Assembly: GCF_006496635.1 (NCBI RefSeq)
Contig: NZ_CP022958.1
Location: 3,286,001 to 3,350,000 of the forward strand
DNA length: 64,000 bases
Origin: Azoarcus sp. DD4
Lineage (GTDB): Bacteria > Pseudomonadota > Gammaproteobacteria > Burkholderiales > Rhodocyclaceae
Direction of reading: 5' to 3'
The notes under the pieces were generated by a model. The model was given only the letters and a program-made list of their open reading frames with translations. It searched no databases and was not told where the DNA came from. A program made the translations under genes and the position numbers. Each line of letters opens with the position of its first letter. Position 1 is the first letter of the stretch. This document shows, piece by piece, positions 16,202 to 23,863 of the stretch.

Positions 16202-16912
16202 ATGTCCCAAGCCAACTACCTGTGGAACCCCGCGCCGGTCCATTCGCTGCCGGTGCGCGGCAACGAGGCGCGCTTCCCGGTCAAGCGCATTTTCTGCGTC
16301 GGCCGCAACTACCACGCCCACGCGGTCGAGATGGGCCGCCCGGTCGACAAGTCCACGATGAGCCCCTTCTACTTCCTGAAGGACGCCTCCACCCTGGTCG
16401 AATCCGGCGCCACCGTGCCCTATCCCGCCGGCACCGCCAACTACCATTACGAGATGGAACTGGTGGTGGCGATCGGCAAGGCGGGCTTCCGCGTGGCCGA
16501 AGCCGATGCCGACGCGATGATCTACGGCTACGCCGCCGGCCTCGACATGACCCGTCGCGACCTGCAGCTGGTCGCCCGCGAGCAGGGCCGGCCGTGGGAT
16601 CTGGGCAAGAACTTCGAAAAGTCCGCGGTGTGCACCGAGATCATCCCGGCCGCCGGCCTGGGCGTGCTCGACCAGGGCGCGATCAACCTGCAGGTCAATG
16701 GCGAGACCAAGCAGACCGCCGACCTGTCGCTGCTGATCTGGAACATCCGCGAGATCATCGCCGACCTGTCCAAGTTCTATCACCTCGAGCCGGGCGACCT
16801 GATCTACACCGGCACGCCGGAAGGCGTCGGCGCGGTCAAGGCCGGCGACCGGATCACCGGCCACATCGACCGGGTCGGCGACATCGCGCTGACCATCGGC
16901 CAGCCCGAGTAA
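16202..16912 (+). CDS. nagK: Fumarylpyruvate hydrolase
   Basis: 236 residues, fumarylacetoacetase (FAH) fold. It splits fumarylpyruvate into fumarate and pyruvate, the last gentisate step. The FAH signature is clear: FCVGRNYHAHAVEMG, PFYFLKDAST, HYEMELVVAIGK with the metal-binding acidic residues, and GDLIYTGTPEGVGAV. GGAGAG precedes the ATG. It sits 43 nt downstream of the dioxygenase. Confidence 0.96.
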   Translation: MSQANYLWNPAPVHSLPVRGNEARFPVKRIFCVGRNYHAHAVEMGRPVDKSTMSPFYFLKDASTLVESGATVPYPAGTANYHYEMELVVAIGKAGFRVAEADADAMIYGYAAGLDMTRRDLQLVAREQGRPWDLGKNFEKSAVCTEIIPAAGLGVLDQGAINLQVNGETKQTADLSLLIWNIREIIADLSKFYHLEPGDLIYTGTPEGVGAVKAGDRITGHIDRVGDIALTIGQPE

Positions 16913-17028
16913 GCCACCGCCCCCGCGCGGGCAATCCCCCTCCCTTCCTGCAACGCACCCGTTCCGGCGGGTGCGCAGGCGGAGCCTTGCCCGAAATATC
17001 AGACATCCCTCGGAAGGAGGAGACAAGC

Positions 17029-18222
17029 ATGAACGAACAACTTCCCGTCATCGTCGTCGGCGGTGGCATCGGCGGCCTGGCCGCCGCGCTGGCCCTGGTG
17101 CGCCAGGGCTTCTCGGTCAAGGTGCTGGAACAGGCTGCGGAGATCGGCGAAATCGGCGCCGGCATCCAGCTCGGCCCCAACGCCTTCCACGCCTTCGACG
17201 CGCTCGGCGTCGGCGAAAAGGCGCGCGGCCGCGCGGTCTACACCGACTACATGGTGATGCACGATGCCATCGACGAATACCAGGTCGGCAAGATCCCCAC
17301 CGGCGAAGCCTTCCGCAAGCGTTTCGGCAACCCCTACGCGGTCATCCACCGCGTCGATGTCCACCTGTCGCTGCTCGAAGGTGCGCAGGAAACCGGCAAG
17401 GTCGAGTTCATCACCTCCACCCATGTCGAACGCATCGAACAGGACGAGAACAGCGTCACCGTCTACGATCAGGCCGGCAATGCCTACCGCGGCATCGCGG
17501 TGATCGGTGCCGACGGCGTCAAGTCGGTGGTGCGCAAGCAGTATGTGAACGATCCGCCGCGCGTCACCGGCCATGTGGTCTACCGTGCGGTGATCGACAA
17601 GAAGGACTTCCCCGAGAACCTGCAGTGGAACGCCGCCAGCATCTGGGTCGGCCCCAACTGCCACCTGGTGCACTACCCGCTGCGCGGCGGCGAGCAGTAC
17701 AACGTCGTCGTCACCTTCCACAGCCGCAAGCAGGAAGAATGGGGCGTCACCGAAGGCAGTCCGGAAGAGGTGCAGAGCTACTTCCAGGGCATCTGCCCCA
17801 AGGCCCGCCAGCTGATCGACCTGCCCAAGAGCTGGAAGCGCTGGGCGACCGCCGACCGCGAGCCGATCGGCCAATGGACCTACGGCCGCGCCACCCTGCT
17901 CGGCGACGCCGCCCACCCGACCACCCAGTACATGGCGCAGGGCGCCTGCATGGCGCTGGAAGACGCGGTGACCCTGGGCGAGGCGCTGCGCGTCTGCGGC
18001 AACGACTTCGTCAAGGCCTTCGATCTCTACCAGCGCTCGCGCGTCGCCCGCACCGCGCGCATCGTGCTGTCCTCGCGCGAGATGGGCCGTATCTACCACG
18101 CCAAAGGCGTCGAGCGCCTGGTGCGCAACGAGCTGTGGAAGGGCCGCAGCGCCGAGCGTTTCTACGATGCGATGGAGTGGCTGTACGGCTGGAACGTCGA
18201 CAACTGCCTGGCCAAGGATTGA
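17029..18222 (+). CDS. nagX: 3-hydroxybenzoate 6-monooxygenase (FAD)
   Basis: 397 residues, class A flavoprotein hydroxylase. Seen: FAD fold VIVVGGGIGGLAAALAL, the mid-domain DG motif VIGADGVKSVVR and the GD motif LLGDAAHPTTQYMAQGACMALED. Close relatives convert 3-hydroxybenzoate to gentisate with NADH and O2. Salicylate hydroxylases are similar, but the downstream enzymes here all belong to the gentisate route. The ATG at 17029 has a strong AAGGAGGAG site 8-10 nt upstream. Confidence 0.92.
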   Translation: MNEQLPVIVVGGGIGGLAAALALVRQGFSVKVLEQAAEIGEIGAGIQLGPNAFHAFDALGVGEKARGRAVYTDYMVMHDAIDEYQVGKIPTGEAFRKRFGNPYAVIHRVDVHLSLLEGAQETGKVEFITSTHVERIEQDENSVTVYDQAGNAYRGIAVIGADGVKSVVRKQYVNDPPRVTGHVVYRAVIDKKDFPENLQWNAASIWVGPNCHLVHYPLRGGEQYNVVVTFHSRKQEEWGVTEGSPEEVQSYFQGICPKARQLIDLPKSWKRWATADREPIGQWTYGRATLLGDAAHPTTQYMAQGACMALEDAVTLGEALRVCGNDFVKAFDLYQRSRVARTARIVLSSREMGRIYHAKGVERLVRNELWKGRSAERFYDAMEWLYGWNVDNCLAKD

Positions 18223-18230
18223 AGACGCGC

Positions 18231-18881
18231 ATGAAGCTCTACAACTTCTTCCGCAGCGGCACCTCGCACCGCCTGCGCATCGCGCTCAACCTCAAGGGCA
18301 TCGCCTACGAGTACGTGCCGGTGGATCTGCGCACCGAGGAACACCTCGGTGCCGCCTTCAAGGCGATCAACCCGCAGCAGCTGGTGCCGGCGCTGGTCGA
18401 TGGCGACCTGACGCTGATCCAGTCGCCGGCCATCATCGAGTGGCTGGACGAACGCCATCCCAAGCCGCCGCTGCTGCCGTCCGACCCGGACGACCGCGCC
18501 CGGGTACGGGCGATGGCGGCGATCGTCGGCTGCGACATCCACCCGATCAACAACCGCCGCATCCTCGAATACCTGCGCAAGACCCTGGGCTGCGACGAGG
18601 CGGCGGTGCTGGCCTGGTGCGCCAACTGGATCACCGCCGGCTTCGAGGCGCTGGAAGTCATCCTCGCCGCCGACAGCCGGCGCGGCGCCTTCTGCTTCGG
18701 CGAAGCGCCCGGCCTGACCGAGGTGTACCTGATCCCGCAGGTCGAAAGCGCCCGCCGCTTCAATGTAGACCTGACGCCCTATCCGAACATCGTCGCGGTA
18801 GACGCTGCCTGCGCCGAACTCGACGCCTTCCGCCGCGCGGCGCCGGCCGTGCAGCCGGACGCGCCGGGCATCGCCCGCTGA
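18231..18881 (+). CDS. nagL: Maleylpyruvate isomerase (zeta-class GST)
   Basis: 216 residues, glutathione S-transferase fold of the zeta class: N-terminal SGTSHRLRIALNLKG glutathione site, QLVPALVDGDLTLIQSPAIIEWLDE, and an all-helical C-terminal domain with the conserved GFEALE segment. It isomerises maleylpyruvate to fumarylpyruvate with glutathione. It starts 8 nt after the hydroxylase stop, so it is tightly coupled. Maleylacetoacetate isomerase is the alternative assignment by family, but the operon decides for maleylpyruvate. Confidence 0.93.
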   Translation: MKLYNFFRSGTSHRLRIALNLKGIAYEYVPVDLRTEEHLGAAFKAINPQQLVPALVDGDLTLIQSPAIIEWLDERHPKPPLLPSDPDDRARVRAMAAIVGCDIHPINNRRILEYLRKTLGCDEAAVLAWCANWITAGFEALEVILAADSRRGAFCFGEAPGLTEVYLIPQVESARRFNVDLTPYPNIVAVDAACAELDAFRRAAPAVQPDAPGIAR

Positions 18882-18923
18882 ACACCACAAGAAACCATAT
18901 TCGCCCACAAGAGGAGACATCCG

Positions 18924-19955
18924 ATGCAAACACGCAAGACCGCACTCGGCCTGCTGGCCGCCCTGCTGCTTCCCACCGCCGCCTTCGCCCAGGAAGTCGT
19001 GATCAAGGTCGCGCACTTCCTGCCGCCGGTCGCCCCGATGCACGCCAAGGTCATCGTGCCCTGGTGCGACAAGCTCGCCGCCGAATCGCAGGGCAAGCTC
19101 AAGTGCCAGATCTATCCGGCCATGCAGCTGGGCGGCACGCCGCCGCAACTGCTCAACCAGGTGCGCGACGGCGTCGCCGACGTGGTGTGGACCCTGCCGG
19201 GCTACACGCCGGGCCGCTTCCCGGTCTCGGAAGTGTTCGAACTGCCCTTCATCACTACCACGCATGAGGCCTCGGCCCGCGCCATGTGGGATTACGTGCA
19301 GGCCAACGCCATGGGCGAATTCCCCGGCATCAAACCGCTCGCCACCTGGGTGAACGGTCCCAACGTGCTGCACTTCCGCGACAAGCAGGTCAAGACGCTG
19401 GAAGACATCAAGGGCCTGAAGGTGCGTGCGCCTTCGCGCCTGGGCAACAAGCTGCTCACCTCGCTCGGTGCAACCGCAGTCGGCATGCCGGTGCCGCAGA
19501 TGGCCGAAAGCCTGTCCAAGGGCGTGATCGACGGCGCGCTGGTGCCCTGGGAAGTGGTTCCCGCGACCAAGACGCAGGAGCTGACCAAGTACCACGCCGA
19601 ATCCGGTAGCGCCCGCGCCATGACGACGGCGACCATGATCTACGTGATGAACCAGAAGAAGTACGACAGCCTGCCGCCCGAACTGAAGAAGGTCATCGAC
19701 AACAACAGCGGCCGTGAATTCTCGGCCTGGGTCGCCGCCCAGCACGTCGCGGCGGACGCGGTCGGGCGCGACGTCACTGCCAAGAACGGCAACACCATCT
19801 ACGCCATTCCCCAAGAGGAAATGGCGCGCTGGGAAGCGGCCGCCAAGCCGGTGACCGACGAGTGGATCAAGGAGACCTCGGCCAAGGGCGTGGACGGCAA
19901 GAAGCTCTACGACGATGCAGTCGCCCTGGTGAAGAAGTACTCCACCGCGCACTGA
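18924..19955 (+). CDS. TRAP transporter periplasmic binding protein (DctP family)
   Basis: 343 residues with a Sec signal peptide (about 1-22, cleavage after AFA). The mature protein is a DctP-type binding protein, with VRAPSRLGNKLLTSLGATAVGMPVPQMAESLSKGVIDG carrying the family arginine and the substrate pocket. It is fifth in the gentisate operon, so it very likely binds 3-hydroxybenzoate or a related aromatic acid for sodium-driven import. That substrate is inferred, since most characterised DctP proteins bind C4-dicarboxylates or sugar acids. A perfect hairpin follows the gene. Confidence 0.92.
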   Translation: MQTRKTALGLLAALLLPTAAFAQEVVIKVAHFLPPVAPMHAKVIVPWCDKLAAESQGKLKCQIYPAMQLGGTPPQLLNQVRDGVADVVWTLPGYTPGRFPVSEVFELPFITTTHEASARAMWDYVQANAMGEFPGIKPLATWVNGPNVLHFRDKQVKTLEDIKGLKVRAPSRLGNKLLTSLGATAVGMPVPQMAESLSKGVIDGALVPWEVVPATKTQELTKYHAESGSARAMTTATMIYVMNQKKYDSLPPELKKVIDNNSGREFSAWVAAQHVAADAVGRDVTAKNGNTIYAIPQEEMARWEAAAKPVTDEWIKETSAKGVDGKKLYDDAVALVKKYSTAH

Positions 19956-19974
19956 ACGCAATCCACCCCGACAG

Positions 19975-20000
19975 CGCGCCGCCCTCCCCCGGGCGGCGCG
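19975..20000 (+). other. Intercistronic hairpin between TRAP binding protein and membrane genes
   Basis: Perfect 10-bp stem CGCGCCGCCC/GGGCGGCGCG around a 6-nt loop, with no T-run. In TRAP and ABC operons such structures often stabilise the binding-protein mRNA, giving excess binding protein over permease. That role is inferred. Confidence 0.65.
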
Positions 20001-20032
20001 TTGTGCTTCATGGTTCAACAGAGAGAATTCCA

Positions 20033-20560
20033 ATGGCGGAAATGATAGAGGACCGCCCCTGCGTGCCGGCTGCCGGCATGTTGGGGCGGTCCGTCGAGGC
20101 GGCCTGCGCCACGCTCGCGGTGCTCGGCGGCGCGATCTTCATCATCGAGTCGATCATGTCGGTGGTGAGCGTGATCGGCCGTGCGCTCTTCAACCTGCCC
20201 GTACCGGGCGACTACGAACTGGTGCAGATGATGTCCGCGATGGGCATCGCGATGTGCCTGCCCTACTGCCAGCTGCGCAAGGGCCACGTGTTCGTCGATT
20301 TCTTCACCCTGTGGGCGCCGGCCGCGCTCAAGCGCGGGCTCGATGCGATCGCTGCGCTGCTGCTGTCGGCCTCGTCCTTCTTCCTCGCCTGGCGGGTGTG
20401 GGACGGCATGCTCGAGATGCGCGAATACGGCGAAACGTCGATGGTGATCGCGCTGCCGGTGTGGTGGGGCTACATCCCGGTGGCGCCGTCCTTCGCGCTG
20501 CTGGGCATCGCCGCGCTGCAGACCTTCATGCTTGAGATCAGTGGAGAGTCCAAATCATGA
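20033..20560 (+). CDS. TRAP transporter small permease (DctQ family)
   Basis: 175 residues with four membrane helices and the DctQ landmarks GRALFNLPVPGDYELVQMM, LPYCQLRKGHVFVDFF and ALPVWWGYIPVAP. It forms the permease with the large subunit encoded next. A GAGAG ribosome site precedes ATG 20033, and the stop overlaps the next gene by 4 nt (ATGA). Confidence 0.93.
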   Translation: MAEMIEDRPCVPAAGMLGRSVEAACATLAVLGGAIFIIESIMSVVSVIGRALFNLPVPGDYELVQMMSAMGIAMCLPYCQLRKGHVFVDFFTLWAPAALKRGLDAIAALLLSASSFFLAWRVWDGMLEMREYGETSMVIALPVWWGYIPVAPSFALLGIAALQTFMLEISGESKS

Positions 20561-21882
20561 CCGGGACCACGATAGGCCTGACCATGGGCGTGGTGATGAT
20601 GGGCATGCTGGCGCTGCGGGTGCAGATCGGCATCGCCATGTTCCTCACCGGCGCCATCGGCTACGTATGGGTGTCGGGCTGGGACCCGCTGCTCGCCTAC
20701 CTCAAGAACGCGCCCTATGGCCGCTTCTCGCTCTACGACCTGTCGGTCGTACCGCTCTTCCTGCTGATGGGCCAGTTCGCCACCCATGGCGGGCTGTCGC
20801 GCGCGCTGTTCAAGGCGGGCAATGCCTTCATCGGCCACTGGAAAGGCGGCATGGCGATGGCGGGCGTGGCCTCGTGCGCCGGCTTCGGTGCGATCTGCGG
20901 CTCCTCGCTCGCCACCGCAGCGACCATGTCGCACGTGGTGCTGCCCGAACTGAAGCGTCACCAGTACAAGCCCAGCCTTGCCACCGGCTCGCTGGCCGCC
21001 GGCGGCACGCTGGGCATCCTGATTCCGCCCTCGGTGCCGCTGGTGATCTACGCGATCCTGGCCGAGCAGAACATCGCCAAGCTCTTCCTGGCCGCCTTCG
21101 TGCCGGGCATCCTGGCGGCGATCGGCTACATGGTGGTGATCGCCATCGTCACCCGTATCGATCCGCAGGCGGGCGGCCCCGGCAGCCCCAGGCACAGCTG
21201 GGCCGAGCGCGTCTCCACGGTGATCGACACCTGGCCGGTGCTGCTGATCTTCCTGGTGGTGATCGGCGGCATCTACAGCGGGCTCTTCACCCCGACCGAA
21301 GCGGCCGCGGTGGGCGTGATCGCCACCGGCATCGCCGCCTGGAAGTCGGGCGGCCTCAAGGGCGAGGGCCTGATGCAGTGCATCTACGGCACCGCCACCG
21401 GCACCGGCATGATGTTCCTGATCCTGCTCGGCGCCGACATGCTCAACTCCTTCATGGCGGTCAGCCAGATGCCGGCCGAGGCGGCGGCGTGGGTCGAGAG
21501 CATGGGCTTCGGCCCCTTCACCGTGCTGTTCGCCATCATCGTCATCTACCTGCTGCTCGGCTGCGTGATGGACAGCCTGTCGATGATCCTGCTCACCGTG
21601 CCCATCTTCCTGCCCATCATCCTGGGCATGGACTACTTCGGCCTCGGTATCGAGGAGAAGGCGATCTGGTTCGGCATGATCGCGCTGGTGGTCATGGAGG
21701 TTGGCCTGATCACCCCGCCGGTCGGGATGAACGTCTACATCATCAGCTCGATGGCCAAGGATATCCCGATGGCCACCATCTTCCGCGGCGTCCTCCCCTT
21801 CCTCGCCTCCGACATCCTGCGCATCTTCCTGCTCGTGCTCTTCCCCAGCATCTCGCTGGTCGCACTGCGCATCTTCAGCTGA
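20557..21882 (+). CDS. TRAP transporter large permease (DctM family)
   Basis: 441 residues, about 12-13 hydrophobic helices, with DctM signatures GGTLGILIPPSVPLVIYAI, GGIYSGLFTPTEAAAVG, LLGCVMDSLSMILLTVPIFLPI and LITPPVGMNVYI. It is the ion-coupled channel subunit of the transporter. Coupled to dctQ by ATGA overlap. Last gene of the gentisate operon, followed by a hairpin terminator. Confidence 0.95.
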   Translation: MTGTTIGLTMGVVMMGMLALRVQIGIAMFLTGAIGYVWVSGWDPLLAYLKNAPYGRFSLYDLSVVPLFLLMGQFATHGGLSRALFKAGNAFIGHWKGGMAMAGVASCAGFGAICGSSLATAATMSHVVLPELKRHQYKPSLATGSLAAGGTLGILIPPSVPLVIYAILAEQNIAKLFLAAFVPGILAAIGYMVVIAIVTRIDPQAGGPGSPRHSWAERVSTVIDTWPVLLIFLVVIGGIYSGLFTPTEAAAVGVIATGIAAWKSGGLKGEGLMQCIYGTATGTGMMFLILLGADMLNSFMAVSQMPAEAAAWVESMGFGPFTVLFAIIVIYLLLGCVMDSLSMILLTVPIFLPIILGMDYFGLGIEEKAIWFGMIALVVMEVGLITPPVGMNVYIISSMAKDIPMATIFRGVLPFLASDILRIFLLVLFPSISLVALRIFS

Positions 21883-21907
21883 CGCCGGCCACACGCGGCA
21901 GCCAACG

Positions 21908-21938
21908 GGGCGGCTCCTGCGGGAGCCGCCCTTATTTG
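21908..21938. terminator. Terminator after the gentisate/TRAP operon
   Basis: Perfect 10-bp stem GGGCGGCTCC/GGAGCCGCCC with a TGCG loop, then TTATTTGC, between two convergent genes. The T-rich tail favours rightward termination, and the stem could also slow leftward transcription of the phenol lower operon. Confidence 0.7.
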
Positions 21939-21952
21939 CGGGCGGACCGGAC

Positions 21953-22534
21953 TCAGCGCGCTGCGGAAGGATTGATCCAGCCGCGCAGCCAGCGCGTCAG
22001 GCGCGGCATCACCACCCAGGTCATGGTCGCCACGATCAGCGCGGTCAGCACCGCGGTGCGCAGCAGGAAGGGCCAGGCGGCAAGCAGCGGGGCCACCAGC
22101 CACAGCACCAGCGACACCGTCGGAAAGATGCCCAGCCAGGTCACGACGGCCATGCGGGCGCGCGGCGGATGCATCGTCGCCGGCACCACCGCCGGCGCGA
22201 ACCAGGCCTCCAGCCCGGACAGGCGGCGGAACTCGGGTTCGCCCTCCGCCACCTCGCGCAGGCGACCATGACTTTGCGCCCGCGCCGGAGACGCGTCCCA
22301 AGCCTGCAGGTCGGCCTCCGACGCGAAGCGCACCACGATCTGGTAATCGCCGCCAGGCTGCTCCGGCGGCAACAGGTCGGCACCGAGGAAACCCGGCTGC
22401 TCGCGCATCGCGCCGAACATCCGGCGGACGCGGGCTTCGTACTCCGCCTCCAGGCCGGGCTTTGCCCGACGGCGGGCGATGCGGGTCACCGGGGCCGGCA
22501 CGGCCGCCGACGGCATGACTGTGCGCTCTTCCAT
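21953..22534 (-). CDS. ABM-domain protein with C-terminal membrane helices
   Basis: 193 residues. Residues about 15-115 form an antibiotic-biosynthesis-monooxygenase (dimeric alpha-beta barrel) domain with the typical GLEAEYEARVRRMFGAMREQPGFLGADLL and YQIVVRFASEADLQAW. Two or three hydrophobic helices follow (about 128-180). This ABM-plus-membrane layout is a known but uncharacterised family. A GGGAGG site precedes the ATG. It is the last leftward gene of the phenol cluster, 140 nt after the tautomerase, so it may or may not be cotranscribed. Enzymatic function unknown. Confidence 0.8.
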   Translation of the reverse strand: MEERTVMPSAAVPAPVTRIARRRAKPGLEAEYEARVRRMFGAMREQPGFLGADLLPPEQPGGDYQIVVRFASEADLQAWDASPARAQSHGRLREVAEGEPEFRRLSGLEAWFAPAVVPATMHPPRARMAVVTWLGIFPTVSLVLWLVAPLLAAWPFLLRTAVLTALIVATMTWVVMPRLTRWLRGWINPSAAR

Positions 22535-22674
22535 GGCAACTACCTCCCTCTCTTCGCTACCGGTTCAGGCAGCGTACCGGTTACGGGCGGATGGGTTCGA
22601 GGTGGGTCGGCGGCGGGACGGAGCGAGGAGAACGGCCGCCCCGGACCAAGCCGCGCTCTCCGTCCGCCGCAGGA

Positions 22675-22866
22675 TCAGCGGCCGAGGTCTTTGGCGGTGA
22701 CGCCGGCGATGCCCCAGTTGGTATTGGGCACGTCCTGGATCCAGACGCGCACGGTTTCCTTGGGCGCGCCGACCGCCTCGACCAGGGCGGCGGTGACTTT
22801 CTCGATGACCGCACGCTTCTGTTCTTCGGTGCGGCCTTCGATCATGTAGATCTGGGCGAATGGCAT
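22675..22866 (-). CDS. dmpI: 4-oxalocrotonate tautomerase
   Basis: 63 residues, the family's normal size. The catalytic N-terminal proline is residue 2 (MPFAQIYMIEG) and becomes residue 1 after Met removal. Conserved Arg in VRVWIQDVP and the Trp in NTNWGIAG are present. It tautomerises 2-hydroxymuconate to 2-oxo-3-hexenedioate in the dehydrogenase branch of meta cleavage. AAGGAGA precedes the ATG. It is separated from dmpH by a palindromic repeat element. Confidence 0.93.
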   Translation of the reverse strand: MPFAQIYMIEGRTEEQKRAVIEKVTAALVEAVGAPKETVRVWIQDVPNTNWGIAGVTAKDLGR

Positions 22867-22920
22867 GAGGGTTCTCCTTGAATGGGCGCGGGCGGGAGCG
22901 GAGGATTGAGGGGTCGTGCG

Positions 22921-23017
22921 CCCTCCCCTTCAAGGGGAGGGTTGGGGTGGGGATGGGGTATTACAGCGCCGAGCTCAACCCCATCCCCCTCCTAACCTCC
23001 CCCTTGAAGGGGGAGGG
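22921..23017. repeat. REPIN-like intergenic inverted repeat
   Basis: Two arms of about 39 nt, each itself palindromic (CCCTCCCCTTCAAGGGGAGGG and its variant), are near-perfect reverse complements of each other around a 19-nt centre, so the whole 97-nt element can fold as one long hairpin or two short ones. A single related module is at 33128-33152. It lies between dmpH and the tautomerase gene and could affect mRNA stability there. Confidence 0.75.
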
Positions 23018-23074
23018 ACAAAACCGTTTCGAGAACAAGCGCGGACGACACTTAGCGTCCAGTCTCGCTATCGT

Positions 23075-23863
23075 CTACCTGAACCGGCAGGACACCGAGC
23101 CGAGATCCTGCACCCGCAGCGTCACCGCGTCGCCCGGCTGCACCGCCACGGCTTCGGTGATGCCGCCGGACAGGATCAGCGTGCCGGCGGGGATTTCCTC
23201 GCCCTTCTCGCCCAGCATGTTGGCCAGCATCGCGATCGCTGCGGCCGGGTGGCCGAGCACCGCGGCACCGGCGCCGAAGGCCACCGGTTCGCCGTTCTTC
23301 TCCAGCACGATGCCGGTGGTGCGCAGGTCGAGTTCGGCGACATTGCCCATCCGCCCGCCGACCACGAAGCGGCTCGACGAGCAGTTGTCGGCGACCACGC
23401 TCTTGAGGTCGAACTTGAAGTCGCGGTAGCGGCTGTCGATGATCTCGATGGCCGGGATCACGAAGTCGGTGGCGGCGAGCACCGCGCCGATGTGGCAGCC
23501 CGGCCCCTTCAGGGGCGCCTTGGTGACGAAGGCGATTTCCGGCTCCACCTTGGGGTGGATCAGCTTGCCCGTGTCGATCTCGCCACCCTCGGGCACGCTG
23601 AAGTAGTCGGCGAGGAAGCCGAACACCGGCGTTTCCACGCCCATCTGCTTCATCTTAGCGTGCGAGGTCAGCCCGGCCTTGAGGCCGACGATCCGCGCGC
23701 CGCGGGCGATCTTGCGGCGCTTGATCTCATCCTGGATGGCGTAGGCGTCGTCCCAGTCCATGTCCGGATGATCGTCCGTGATCTTGGGCGTGTCCTTCGC
23801 CTCCAGCTCGCAGGTTTCCAGCCGGATGGCGAGTTGCTCGATGATTTCGCGCGACAGCTTCAT
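23075..23863 (-). CDS. dmpH: 4-oxalocrotonate decarboxylase
   Basis: 262 residues, FAH-like hydratase/decarboxylase family. It removes CO2 from 2-oxo-3-hexenedioate to give 2-hydroxypenta-2,4-dienoate, acting in a complex with the DmpE hydratase. Seen: GLKAGLTSHAKMKQMGV, the metal-site region HPKVEPEIAFV and EIIDSRYRDFKFDLKSVVADN. It is distinguished from the paralogous dmpE at 26756 by best local resemblance and gene order. Its ATG overlaps the dmpG stop by 4 nt. Confidence 0.9.
   Translation of the reverse strand: MKLSREIIEQLAIRLETCELEAKDTPKITDDHPDMDWDDAYAIQDEIKRRKIARGARIVGLKAGLTSHAKMKQMGVETPVFGFLADYFSVPEGGEIDTGKLIHPKVEPEIAFVTKAPLKGPGCHIGAVLAATDFVIPAIEIIDSRYRDFKFDLKSVVADNCSSSRFVVGGRMGNVAELDLRTTGIVLEKNGEPVAFGAGAAVLGHPAAAIAMLANMLGEKGEEIPAGTLILSGGITEAVAVQPGDAVTLRVQDLGSVSCRFR

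Noticed and set aside
17029..18222. Salicylate 1-hydroxylase as the assignment of the FAD monooxygenase
   Set aside because: Family members are similar, but salicylate hydroxylase would give catechol, while this operon encodes gentisate enzymes only; 3-hydroxybenzoate 6-hydroxylase explains the context.
22921..23017. CRISPR-like repeats
   Set aside because: Only two palindromic arms in inverted orientation; no array of direct repeats and spacers, and no cas genes in the window.
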